Program-made: the position numbers and the translations under genes
Notes under the pieces: model-generated
Seen by the model: the letters and a program-made list of their open reading frames with translations, nothing else
Database searches by the model: none
What the model was told of the DNA's origin: nothing
Shown: piece by piece, positions 43,201 to 56,300 of the stretch
Position numbering within the stretch: position 1 is the stretch's first letter
How the letters are laid out: each line of letters begins with the position of its first letter
Source: Glandiceps talaboti
Lineage: Eukaryota > Hemichordata > Enteropneusta > Spengelidae
Assembly: GCF_964340395.1 (NCBI RefSeq)
Contig: NC_135562.1
Coordinates: 19,239,126-19,303,125, forward strand
Reading direction: 5' to 3'
Length of the DNA stretch: 64,000 nucleotides

Positions 43201-46200
43201 CTATTGTAAATAAACAAACTCAGTTTCATCTAAGTGATGATAGGCAGATTCTGGCTTGTAAGGCCAATTCATTGATATGCACCTCATGTGCAAATGGTAC
43301 TAATGTCATTTTCCACTGTGGGTAGATTTAAAATCCAGCCCCAGTGAAAACTTACACCTACATCTAGCCAAAACTTTGCTATGTTAAAATAAATTATTGA
43401 ATTCACATTCTCAAAAATGTGTTGTGAGGGCATTTTTGTAGCCAAGATCAATCTAACAAAGGTTCTAAGCCTGATCTGGATAAGAAAGAGTTGACATCAA
43501 CACAGATTATCATTTCTGACATGTACTGAACTATACTGAAATGTACATACATATATACAGAAATATAAAAATTGAATAAAAATGAAAACTTTACTATAAA
43601 ATATTTCTCTTTCTTAAATCTTACCAGTCATTCCAGGTCCTGATTTCCTAACATAATCTTCATTTTTCCATTCATATGCAATTGTACAGTCATATATAGC
43701 ATCTATATGGTTTCTCAGTTGCTTTAAACTTGCTACTGTAGCTTTTGCTCTTGGTGTGAGAACATGGTTAAGTACTGTCAAACCTGATAGGAAATGAAAC
43801 AAAGTGACAGTCAATTTCACATTACCGTGCAGCTTTTCAATTTGATACAACCACGCAGAAACCAATAAGAAACTGTACATGCTACACTTTAAGATAGCAA
43901 AATTTAATGAGTACAGTTTCTTGCTACATTTTGTCTAAGTGAAATGAACTACACATGCCACCATACAGACATCAAATGAACACCACAGAGGACATTTTAC
44001 ACAACCTTCATCAGGTGTTTGATACTAAGAAAATAATTTGCACCCAAATGTCTGCATGGGGTTGCAATATATTTAAATGGTTTATTTCATTCAGATTAAA
44101 TGTCACAAAAATGTGCAATCATGCTATTGAAGTGTGACATATGCAGTTTTTTGTTGGTTTCTGTGTACTTGTATTAAACAGAAAAGCTGCACAGTGATGT
44201 CAAATTGTGTATTGAGTTCAACTTAAGAAACCATTTATTCAGGTATAAGAAGTTGATCCAAATATATAAAATGATACATTTTATCCCACTTTGAACACAA
44301 ATCAACATCACTGTTAGGTGAAACAAGGGAGATTCAAATACAGAACTGTTTATTTGTGTTCACAGTGAACATTTTATGTGTATGTGCACTGTCAGTCTCT
44401 ATATACATGTATTGAAGAACAGAGAACACCACAGACAAATATCCACATAAACCTATCAGTTTCTCATTTCAGCCTGGGAACATGAATTTCTTATCTGTTA
44501 CCTACCATTCATGTATGCAAAGCCTTGACTTTTTTCAATAACACCTTGTAATTCAGGGTTATACCTGGTACCTTCTGGAAATATAACTAACCACAGCTAC
44601 AAGAGAAGAAAGGAAATTGGTTAAGAGGTGTATTTTTTTTACCTAGAGTCCAGTCATATGGGGAGTCTGGGCTCCTGCCTCTCCCCTACCTACCTGCCTA
44701 CATTTTTCTAACATCTTTCCTTTTTAAGAATCTTTGGCCAGAAAACTGACTCAAATTTTTAGTTTCTCTCTGGAGATGACATCAATAGCATCCTCATGTG
44801 ATTAGAACCAACTCAGTGAGTTGCATAGATTTATATTTCATGACGGACACAGCACCTCAAAGAATAGCTTCTTTACTTTGGCGCCTGCCTAAGTTGTGGT
44901 TGTGGTATTGAATAAAAATTACCCAAAGCAGTTCAGAGATAGAGAATAGAGTTTGACTAGAGGTGCAGTGTTGATTTATACCACTTCGGAGCATTTAAGA
45001 CAACGATATCTTCGCCCAGATGGGAGAATATCAAAATATGCATTAAGTGGATGAATATGGAAAGAATATTATAAACACTTATTGCCTGGCCTTTTTTGGG
45101 CAAGAGCATACAGCAGACATCATATTATTATTACCCCATCACATCAGAGGTGAACAAATCCACTAGCCCGAGCTCAGGGACTAGTAGTTTTATGCCCGGA
45201 CAAGTAAATTTTCATACCCACTAGTCCGACGGACTAGTATATTTGGTTGATAAAAAATTTCACACGGTGCGGAACAACGTAACAGTGATTGTGACCTTTT
45301 GAAAGTGACCTGAAATCAGGTGACTTAACGTAACGTCATTGAGCAATGTTCCCTAGAGGGGTCTCTCTATTGCTAGGTAATTGATAGCATGTGACTGCCC
45401 ATTCAAGATGGGGTAATACATGTCTTTGAATACATATATCGACTTGTGTTACAGGGCTCGAAATTAACTTTTCTCCCTGGTAGCCCCTGTGGGCTACCAT
45501 TCATAAAGGTCAGTAGCCCCATGACCTTCACTGGTAGCCCCATATATTTGTGTACATAGTTATCATACAACAGTGGTTTACCAACACTGAATGTGGACTA
45601 TAATGTCTGTTTAACAATGTAAAAATGGTTGATAATAAAGTTACGAATTTCTGTTGTAATGATAGGACAAACGTCTCAAGTATCTATGATTACTCATATG
45701 GCATAAACTATGAACACACCATGACCATTCATCTACTTGACTGCTTGACCATTTTACACCAGTCCATCAAAAGACCGTGTTTCGATGTCATATACCATCA
45801 GCCTCATCTATTACGTACTGATTGTCGTTGCATGAAATTCGAGTTTCGTAATTCCCAGTCTGTATATTCGTTCATTTGAAACCATGCATTTCCTAAAATG
45901 TTTTACATTAAAATCCGAAATGTGAATGAACGCATCGACTTCGGCTATGATTCCATCACCACTCGAGCCGAGCATTATGGAAATGACAAAATTGACATCG
46001 TACCGAAAATGGGTGAACGGGTCCTGCTGTCAGTAACCAACAACTTCGTGTCAAGTACTAACAACGTAAGGAAGTGCTTCACGGATTAAAACGCATGTTT
46101 TTTCATCAATGTTTGTGGAATTGTTATCACGAAATGTACCCCGGAAGTATCTGAATTAGCTGACATCGCAGCACATGGTGCGTCCAGGGTGTGACGTCAT

Positions 46201-46299
46201 AACATCGTTGTCAAATATAAATATTCATGAGAGAATAATATGTAGCGATGTAGACGTCAAACACATCGCGTCCTGCAGTTGAACAAGCAAGACAGTTCG

Positions 46300-46344
<45 letters not shown>

Positions 46345-49300
46345 CGAGTAAAGAACGTACATATTTTTCCATTTCACTTTATTTTGCCTGACTTATGTTG
46401 ACTACACACGATATTACGGCGATTTAAAACATATTAGCACAGAATGACTAAAGTGTTATGGAAAGATCACATCTAATGATCTTACTGTACTTAGATTTTT
46501 TTTTTTTTTTTTTATAGTACGCAAATATTTGAAATTTGTATCAGTGTATTCATTTTTTTTACCTATGCGTACATTGTACTCAATTTGAAGAAAAATTAAA
46601 AAGAACATTTATTTGTTTAAAAAAGAAACAAATTTTTTTCTCATTTTACGAATGAACGACCACAAACTGAAAGCGCAATAACTATGTTCTCAGGTCAGAA
46701 GGTCAAATCCGGTATTACTGTAGTCCCACCGAGTACGCAATATGTGTGATTGTCCGTACACATTTTAGAAAGAATGTTGCAACCGAAGAGGGCAATTAGC
46801 TCTAGGAACGTGCACGAATTATTTTTGCGTACTAGTAATACTATGTTGTGAAACAAGAAAATAGGCAATATTTTATGCTTACATGAAACACTGAATGACA
46901 TTTTATGATTATCCCCTCGTCGGTACATACAAATTCGAACACCAAGGCAATAATTATGTCCAACAATCAACCAATGCAGTACATATCCAACAATAAATGT
47001 GCAAAGCAACAATACACTGCTGTGAAGGTCAGTGAGTATTTAAACATTGTCTTGATGCCGTTGTCCGTACGGCTGTATGTCTGGACGACGCATACGCTGA
47101 CCTCGATTATACCACATTTCGATTGCATTCCTAGGATCAAAATCCTCCATTGTAGGTCTGTGGAGCACGATTCTCATTAACTGACACATCGTCTGCGTGT
47201 TTAACGCCGCTCTCCAATCCGTCTTGATACGACCCATTAGCGAAAAACCCCTTTCGCATTCACTGGTGTGAATAGGTATTAGTAATACCACTTTGAGTAG
47301 TGATAGAACATTGCTGTATTCTGCCAGTTCTTGGCGAAGGATAAGTTGCCAAATATCTAGGAATTTCAACGTAGGATTGACTGCCAATGTATCGATCACA
47401 ACAGTTTTAAGGCCTGTCCACTCACCGAGCACTTCGCCAGCATTAAATTCTGTCCGTCGAGCTAATATATCGCGGAAGTGTCTGACAAGCGTAGTTATGT
47501 CATCACGCCCATACAGGCGGAGCTCATTTTGGTCTTGTGGCCAATTTGTCGGATCGAAGACGTTTGCTGCAGCTAGGATAGGGTTCTCACGAAAAGAACG
47601 AAATCGGCTGTTTACTTCATCTATGCATGTATTTATTAAAACACGTTTGTTGTCATCGGGATCGGCGTGATTATTATGGCGTATTCGACGTACATTTAAA
47701 TCAACGCCACGAAAAGAATTGGCCTGTAGAGATTGATAATACATGGTTTCGGATGGCCCTGGTTCATCTCGAAGTAGAATGAGGTTATCTCTACACACCT
47801 TCAAACCGTATTTCACAGTTTCAATGGACGTGTCGTTCTTCTGAAATAGTAATGACAAGCGACTTAAAATTCGATATATGTCTAATTGAATAAATATGGA
47901 CTTGAGAAAATTCTTATCGGTCAATTTCGCGAGGAAGCCTCTAGCCTTATTTTTAGTGTCCTCAGTATGATCACTGCCTGGTGTGGTAACGTCTTGTAGG
48001 TGAGTAACCATTGGCAACCAGTTGTGATCGACAGCTTCCAGTGCTCGTTTATGGTGATCAACCCATCGTGTCCCCAATACATTAGTGGGTTTCAATGTGA
48101 CGATTTGGTGTGCCTGACCGGCCTCTCTCAATGAAGTGAGATTGCGGGGCGAGTTATTATAAAATTTGTAGATGTTAAGTAAAAAGTCCTCAATATCTGC
48201 AAACCCACGCGACTGTTTCAACGATGACTTCAGACAGAGCTCCAGTCTATGTGCGGTACAGTGGACACTTACGAGATGAGGTACGTCTCTCCGAACCCGA
48301 GTCATGACGCCTGAACGCGTACCTATCATAACCGCTGCACCATCTGAAGCCATACCGATTAGTTTCTCTTTCCATTGATTTTCGTTCATACCAAGTTCTG
48401 TCTGAAATCCCCTGTCAATGGCATTTGTTATTGCTTCTGCAGTTCCACGAGGCATGGCTTGCAAACTTAGGAACTTAGTTACGGGACGATAATCTTCCAG
48501 AATTCTAACATACACGATCTCTTCCTCAACAACGGAGCGGTCCGTAGAAGAATCGTTCAAAACTGAATAGAAACTACTACCCTCTATTGCACGAACAGTT
48601 TCGAGGCGAATAGCTTCTGCGATGATATCAATAAAGTAAGCCGCTTGCTTGTCATTACGATACATATTTCCTACTGTCACGTTATTTAGTTCTTGTAGTG
48701 TTAACAGTCCAGGAAAATCTGTGAACGGCTTCTCATGTTTCGCGATGTAGTAGGCCGTACGAAATAAAATTTGAAGACGATCAAACTGTGCTCGATCGAT
48801 GTTCAAAAGTGACGAAACTAGAGGACGAGGATTTGCACTCATTTCCACCTTACGTCGTGCAACAGATCTGGCATGCAAACTACTCACTTCGTGCTTCTTT
48901 AAAGGGTCAAGGTGAAAGTTAACACACCCGACTTGGTTGGTAAAAGCGGATGTCCCGACAGGGCAGATCGTGCAGAACATGGCATCTTTTTCGTTATCGT
49001 ATTTCAGCCAGTCCTCCCGTCCCCTCATCCAAGATTGTTGAAATTTTCTCGTGCAACTCGTTTTCAGTTTTTTTCTGTGGACTTTCGTTTGATAGCCCAT
49101 CAGCAGTCTTTTCGGGCGACTGCTCATCCGGTGATGAGGTTGTTGTTGATTTTTTTCGAAAGTAATTTAAGAGACTCATTGTGCCAGACGAAACGTCAGT
49201 TTTGATATTAGCGGCGGGCCTGTACGGCTGTGATAAATAGGCGCAATTTTATCAAACATGAACACTGAATGTAGCAACTTTTATTAAAAACTTATTGTTA

Positions 49301-52300
49301 CATTTCATGCAAGTTACGTTGTCACAGTGAACGCGTGCTAGTAATCAGCTGGTATGTTCGTCCGTACAACACACACGCGGCCGTGCATGTGTGTGGTAGG
49401 TCATGGACTGTGTTGCCATGGTTGTATTGTTGACAATTTTGTTACATTTTATATAATTTTTAAGACCACGTACGTACACATTGGTAAGACGCGTTGACGT
49501 TCGATGTTCAGCGGGAACGTATTGTGTTGGTTATATTAGCGACACGACGAAGGCCTGACATGTCAGCTTACTGTTTACGTCGGTAGCCCAAGTGGGCTAC
49601 CAAATACGAAAAGCAGTAGCCCCGTGTCAACATTTGGTAGCCAAATGACACGGGGCTACCGTTAATTTCGAGCCGTGTTACGTGTATGGAACTAGGTCAG
49701 CACGTGCACTGGGAGTCCAAAGGCTATAATGTCCTTCGGATTATTTAAATTTGGTTTCACAAAGACTGGTCACAGTGTACCTAATGAGCCTGGTGATAAA
49801 TCAAGTAAATCGGACGGTTCGAGTAATGATACCACAATTGCCAGCAGTAGCAGCAATGAGCCGATTGAAGGAGATTTACCAAATAAATGAATGAAATCAG
49901 GTGAGCAATTGAAGTATTTGACTAAAGACCAGAAATATGACGAACAGAAAAGATCGAGACATTTTAAAGAACACTGGAAAAAACTTTGGCCTTGGCTTGA
50001 ATACGATGCTGAGAGTGATCATATGTTCTGTCAATCGTGTCGCAGTAATCCTACGTATGCTGATAAATCATCATCATTGTACACAGGATCGACAAATTGG
50101 CGAGTTGAGTCCATGAAATCACATGAAAGAACAAAATCACACCAAATTTGCATACTCAAGAGTACTGGATCAGTGACAACCATTTAGAAAAAAGATGCAC
50201 CAATCGTCCGAGCAGTAGAAAAAGTCGACAACCACCGGCGGAAGTCACTCACCATGCTGTTCAATACAGCATATGCTGTTTTAAAGGCTGGACGACCATT
50301 CACTGACTATGAGTTCATATGTAGTATACAACTGAAGAACAGTGTACAACTCGGTGAAAACTATCTCAAAAGGGTTGCCTGTCGAAGGTTTCTTTCATCA
50401 CTTGTTCAGGTCATCCGAAATGAAATAAATGATGAGGTAAATGCTGCCAGATTCCTGAGTGTTTTGGGGGATGGTAGTACCGATGCGATTGTTATTGAAC
50501 AGGAAATAGTGTATTTGCGGTATGTAAACCCAGTAGAATGTGTTCCCAAAACAAGAGAGGTTAGTATCATTCCACTGGCAAGTGCTGATTCAAGTGGTGT
50601 GTTTCAAGCACTACAGTCTGGACTACAGACAGTGAACCTAAACTTTGAGGACTTAAAACATGAAGAAAATAAAGAAGGGCCGATGTTAGTGGGTGTTGAC
50701 TTTGATGGGGCTGCAGTCATGATGGGAGTGAAGTCAGGAGTGGCCAAGAAAATAAGGGATATAATTCCTGAAGTGGTTGTGATGCATTGTGTTGCACATA
50801 AACTTGAACTAGCAGCACTTGATGCCAATAAGTCTGTCAAATGCATGTCAAAATTTGAAGAGACTATTAAAGGAATATATAACTTCTACCACTATTCTCC
50901 AAAGCGACGCAGAGAATTAACTGCAATATGTTCCATCCTAGAGCAGTGTACAGCACACTTTCCGGTGTTAAGCAAGTTAGATGGCTTGCTAGCAAAGACA
51001 GAGCTGTGAGAGTACTGAAAACAAATTTACCAGCTGTTGTTACACATTTACAACACACCAAAGCAGACCAAGCCAGCGGATACTACAGGGAGGTCACATC
51101 TGTCGGTTCATCAAACATTTGTATTTCATGCTGGACTATTTGCCAATACTTGCTACTTTGTCCAGGGCATTCCAGGAGGAGGGTCTCCTTGTAATGGAAT
51201 TACCAGATCATATAGAATGCACTCTGATAACATTTCCAGGGCATTCCAGCAGGAGGGTCTCCTTGTAATGGAATTACAAGATCATATAGAATGCACTCTG
51301 ATAACATTAAGTGCATTAAGAAATACACCAGGGAAATACATGAAGGAATTCAATGACCTTTATGATTCCTCCAACATTAAGTTTGGAGATATTTCCCTCA
51401 CAGGAAGAAAACCAGCTCCTGTAGACTTCACAACGGACAGTGACACTAGAACCATCATAGACAATACAGTTAGGTACATTGAACAGAGATTCAGTAACTT
51501 AAAAACAGAACCATTGAGTGTGCTGGCTGTGCTAGATTTTCACAAATGGCCTACGACTAAATAATATATAATCCCACGATATTTTTCTTAGTTTTACATC
51601 ATTATACAACTGTTTTTGGCAGAGTAGTGTGTTCCAAAAGAAAATTGCCGTGGGATTATGTATTTATCACATTATAAAGACAATAACACATTTGGACAAA
51701 TTTTAATGCCGCCTTTTCTTTTACATAGATACACATTGTAGGAAGCGGCAAAGGTGGGGGTCTAGATCCAGACGGCGAGGTCCTAACACATTTCACCCCT
51801 GGGGTCATACCCAGAGAAACGGCTGCAGTGTTGGGCCCAAGACTGGAGGACCTACAGAAAGAATTGGCGGGATATTGTGAAAATGCTAAAGAGGGAACAT
51901 GCCAATGCACAGAAAAAATTGAAATGATGGAAGTGGAAATAAAGAAGCTCAATAAGAAAGTAGCAGATTTATCAAAAATGGAGCAAGATATCATCGAGCT
52001 CAAGGAAGTAATAAGCATTATCAGAGGGGCACCACCCAGAGATCGCCCAGAACCAGAATCGCCACCACCACTCCCACCAGTACCAGCATTGTCACCCAAA
52101 CAACAAGAAGAAATGCCACAACGACTCAATGCCAGAGGGACACAAGCAGAATCGCCATCACCACCACCACTCCCACCAGTACCACAATTGTCACCCACAC
52201 AACGCTCCAGAATAGAAATACCACAGCCACTCAACTTAGATTATCTCCATTCGGTACCCGCTGCCCCACGACAAATACCTGATCAACAACAGCTACTTCG

Positions 52301-53062
52301 ACCTGTCCAACAGCTAGAATACCATACATGCACAACCCTTCAGAGACATCAACAACGTCAACAACTTCCAGACCCAAGACAACAACAAGCTTCGTTGCCG
52401 AACAGTTCATTAGCAGTAGCAGCTTTTCACAGACATATGCCGCAGCAGTCAATGTCTCAACACATCAACGAGCTGGCTAATGTGGAAGACAGCATTTCAA
52501 AGATCGTCAAGGAGAGCTGTTCTCTTGGAAATTTCGCCAAAAATCTTGTCTTTGCCATGTATAAAAAGGAAGAGAGATTAGGGCGAAATTGCCGAGGGAA
52601 AGTATACAGTGGGACCACTTCAACTAAACGGTCATTAAGCCCAACAAGATTGCGGCATGTAAGGAACTTGACGTTCGCGAGATACCCCCATCAAATTCCC
52701 CTTTCTACTCAAGATGTTGCATTGGCGAATTGTATTCATTGTATCGATAAGGCGCTCCGGGATGAATTCCGAAAGGAGAGTATAGCCATGTGAAGTATTT
52801 CAATAGACAGTGTACTAAGTTCTGTCAGTGTAATGTGTTTTAACGACTGTGTATTTTCTGCATTTTTACTTTTTTTTATTTATTGTCGATTTCTGTAGCT
52901 GTAGATTATTTAGATTAATTGTTAGATTGTTTTACTACTGTTCACATTGTTTTCTTGGTGGGAAGGGTAATTATAATAAAGAAATTTGAAAGTGCATCCA
53001 GTGTATGAGTATTTGATTATTAGAGAACGTAGGTTATGTTGATTATATATTATATTATGTTG

Positions 53063-53097
<35 letters not shown>

Positions 53098-53295
53098 TTG
53101 GTAGTACTGGAACGCTTTCTTGGTTGTAACTCGGAGTTTCACGCATTGCGCGATCATCAGACAACAGTTGTCTGATGATCGCGCAATGCGTGAAACTCCG
53201 AGTTACAACCAAGAAAGAGTTCCAGTACTACCAAAACTATTGCGCTCTGCGACTGTGGTATAGAGCACTGTCTTAGCAGATTGATACTCACCGAG

Positions 53296-53353
<58 letters not shown>

Positions 53354-56300
53354 GTACATATTAATCAGGTAGTCTCCACTCACTACATCTTCGATAATAT
53401 TACATTGCCCACTTTTCATACATAACCAACAGTATAGCAAACGCTTGTGTTCTGCTGTCAGTGTACCAATGGAGTTTCTGTCGTATTTTGTTCTTTTCTG
53501 CCACCATTACTTGCTTTTGACGATAAAGTAGAGGTTTCAATAAATTGAAAACCAAAAACACGAACACGTCATGACTACGCACTCGATGAAATATATCCAA
53601 CCGTGGGCCTATTGCAATGATCGAGCCCCCCCTATGGACAATAATGACGTGTGACCGGAACGTCAAGTCACCTGACACGGAAAGTCACCTGATCTTAAAC
53701 ACGTATTGAGTATCGCGAAAAAATCACAGAATATGCCAGGCGATGGTCCAAAAATATCCACCGAGAGCAGAAAATTAAAGATTCGCAACCGTGGCGTACC
53801 TATTTCTCTTTTTTATTCGCAGTATGTGGTCAGCACAGTAGTGCGTTACAACAAAAGACATTGTAACTAAAGAGACGTACTCTCCTTTGTGATGAATTGA
53901 ATTGATTTGCATTCATGCATGAATAAAGTACGTCCACACAAAAGACAATGTAAATGAAGACGTACATTTTTTACTCTCTTTTGTGATGAATTAATTTGCA
54001 TTCATGAATAAAGTACGTGAGACAGTGAGACAGGACGCAATCGGTGTGGCTCTAAGACGCGTCAATGTGCGTCTGCGTCTTGTCTACAACGTGCCAGCTG
54101 GGTGACCAAGTTCCGGCTTGTACTGTATCAACAATGAAGAGCTGACACAGTATGGAAATGAAGAGATGCATAAGATAGTTGATGTACAACTTGCATCATG
54201 GTTCACTGATGAAGATAGGCAAAGTATTGGTTGTTTCTTAAAATGTACATTAGACCACTGAGGTCAAATGACCTCCTTGATGTTTATGCAGGACTTCTCA
54301 GACAGAATCCCAGCAGTATGTTGCACATACTGAAAGTGATAGATTTTGCCCTCACTATTTCTCCTTCGACTGCAAGTTGTGAAAGGGGGTTCAGTAATAT
54401 GAATAATGTGAAGACCAGACTTAGAACACAACTTACCCAAGAAGCACTTGCAGATCAGTTACAAATAGTATGTGAAGGTCCTTCTCTTGCCAACTTCAAT
54501 GCAGATAGTGCAATAGATCATTGGCTATCAAATTGTTTAGGGGAAAGACATTTGAGTGGACACAAACCAAAACGTACTGAACATTCAGATGAAACCAACA
54601 TTGTTTTGGAAAGCTTTAAGAAATAAATTTTGATCAATAAGTCTGGATAAACTCATGGAACTTGTACAGTGTAAGTCATGTGTGTTTGTATGCTGTACTG
54701 TCCTTGTAAGTTGTAATATACCGTGCACATTTATAAATAGTCTAAGTGGAATGATACATGTGATAATAAAAATTGTGGGCTAGTGGAAACTGAAGCTGGG
54801 CTAGTGAATTTTTATGGTTACTAGCCCGGGGGCTAGTGAACCTCAAAAGGATTTGTTCACCCCTGCCCATGTGTTCTCATGTAGCAATTTTTCGTCAGGA
54901 AAATACCAGTTATAGCGTAAATGCCCTTAAGGTAATAGACATCTACAAGTGCTCTAATAGCCAGGCAATAAGTGTATAAAATGCATCTAATGTTCAGAAG
55001 ACTGACTTACCGGTATATTGTGCTTTGGAAACTTTTGCAAACTCTTGGAAAAGTTGTAGCCTTTAAATTTACCACTTCTTTTGACATAAACACCACCATG
55101 CTAAGAAAAAAAAAGGAAAATTAATGATAATTATTCTGATGCTATGGTACAATGTTTATAGGAGAACAGCACTCCAAGAAATAAAGGTATTTTCATAAAT
55201 GTTAGGTTCAGGAGTCAATTCATGATTTCACATCATGTAAATTCCATGCACTTACAAAGAAAGAAACACCAAACTAAAACTCTATTTCATCTTCATTGTC
55301 CTCACAGTGGCCCACATTTGCATCATCGGACTTAAAAGACATACATACGTTTTAGATGAACACTGAATATTTATGATCATTAGGAGTTTATTAGTATTAC
55401 ATTCAATTCATGGTCTTCAATATTCAGTGTTCAGTAGGTCAACTAAGTCCCATGATGCAACAGTTGGCCACTATGAGAACAAGGAAAGTGAAATAGTCTA
55501 AAAGCTTCAATTTGGTGTTTCTTGGTAATTGTGTGAAATGTATCTGATGTGAAATCATAAAATGACTTTCTCTCCTCTCCCCCCCCCCCCCCCCCCCCCC
55601 AAGTTTATGAAATTACCATTATTTCCTTGAGTGGTATGTTTCCCTTTAAAGGAGATGGGCCAACTTCAGACACTACATTTATCCAGTAAATATATTCTTA
55701 CACAAACCAGCTCATCTAATATTATATTTAAATTGGTTAGATTAGTTTACTTCCGTAAACCATTGAAGATCAACAGAACAGATATACAAATAAAAACTGG
55801 TAAAAATTGTTGAATTACTTGGATATGCCGTAAAACTGCATCTCCCTGCAACTGGACTAGTTTAAAACAGTGCACCCACAAAATCAAGATTACCTAAATA
55901 TAACACTACATGTATATGTACAGATCTCACCAGTGATTAATAAAACATATTGCAATATTATCTAGAATTCATCTTACATGCATGAAAAAACACAACCAGA
56001 AAATTGTACAGGCCTGGACTATATCCCTAGAAGTTTAGTTTCGGTCTTTGGTTAGCTAAATTTATTGTTCTCTTTCTCATGACACAATCTATCCCATGAT
56101 CCTTTATTCTTAAATCTGAACACCCCCCCCCCCCCCCCCCCCATTTAAAGCTGCACTAGCTGCAACTGGAATGGTTTTTTGAACCTGTCATGTTTGTTAG
56201 ATATAATGACTTGCTCATAATATCATACACCCTGTATTATATATAGTACATATATTAATGTTGAATCACCTGTGGGTAAAGCTAACTGTGTAGCTGTACA

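Larger units (their letters stand above)
45452..49677 (-). mobile_element. Inner hAT element, 4.2 kb
   Basis: CAGGGCTCGAAATTAAC at 45452 faces GTTAATTTCGAGCCGTG ending 49677, with GTAGCCCC/GGGGCTAC subterminal repeats on both sides. It encodes a transposase on the minus strand. The 8-mers beside it (TTGTGTTA and TTACGTGT) do not match well, so the target duplication is eroded or the borders are slightly off. Confidence 0.8.
49729..54626 (+). pseudogene. Broken hAT transposase of the outer element
   Basis: ATG at 49729 gives MSFGLFKFGFTK. The same frame has a TGA at 49888 and a TAG at 50185, and carries a zinc-finger region (MFCQSCRSNP), then LGDGSTDAIVIEQEIVYL, GVDFDGAAVMMGVKSGV and MHCVAHKLELAA. 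Homology shifts frame near 50940 (SGVKQVRWLASKDRAVRVLK), a 74-bp tandem duplication sits at 51161-51308, and after LAVLDFHKWP (51555) a 2.6-kb insertion follows. Coding sense returns near 54130 (ELTQYGNEEMHKIVDV) and ends with the dimerisation block STASCERGFSNMNNVKTRL. It parallels the inner transposase throughout but cannot make a whole protein. Confidence 0.85.
45145..54865 (+). mobile_element. Large hAT element (host of two further insertions)
   Basis: Left end CAGAGGTGAACAAATCCACT and right end GGATTTGTTCACCCCTG are inverted repeats beginning CAG/CTG, typical of hAT. Subterminal CTAGCCC/GGGCTAG blocks occur on both sides. Its transposase gene runs on the plus strand (49729-54626), broken by stops, a duplication and an insertion. 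Confidence 0.75.
45074..54976. mobile_element. Outer fold-back element termini around the nested stack
   Basis: AACACTTATTGCCTGGCC at 45074 faces GCCAGGCAATAAGTGT ending 54975. The same ends form the 192-bp element at 23397-23588. The simplest reading is a short fold-back copy split by a later hAT insertion. Confidence 0.6.

Noticed and set aside
51656-52234. Minus-strand Gly/Ser-rich 192-codon frame
   Set aside because: Antisense shadow of the proline-rich BEN-domain ORF.
55578-56143. Poly-C tracts as functional G-quadruplex sites
   Set aside because: Single homopolymers, possibly with assembly length error; nothing else supports a function.
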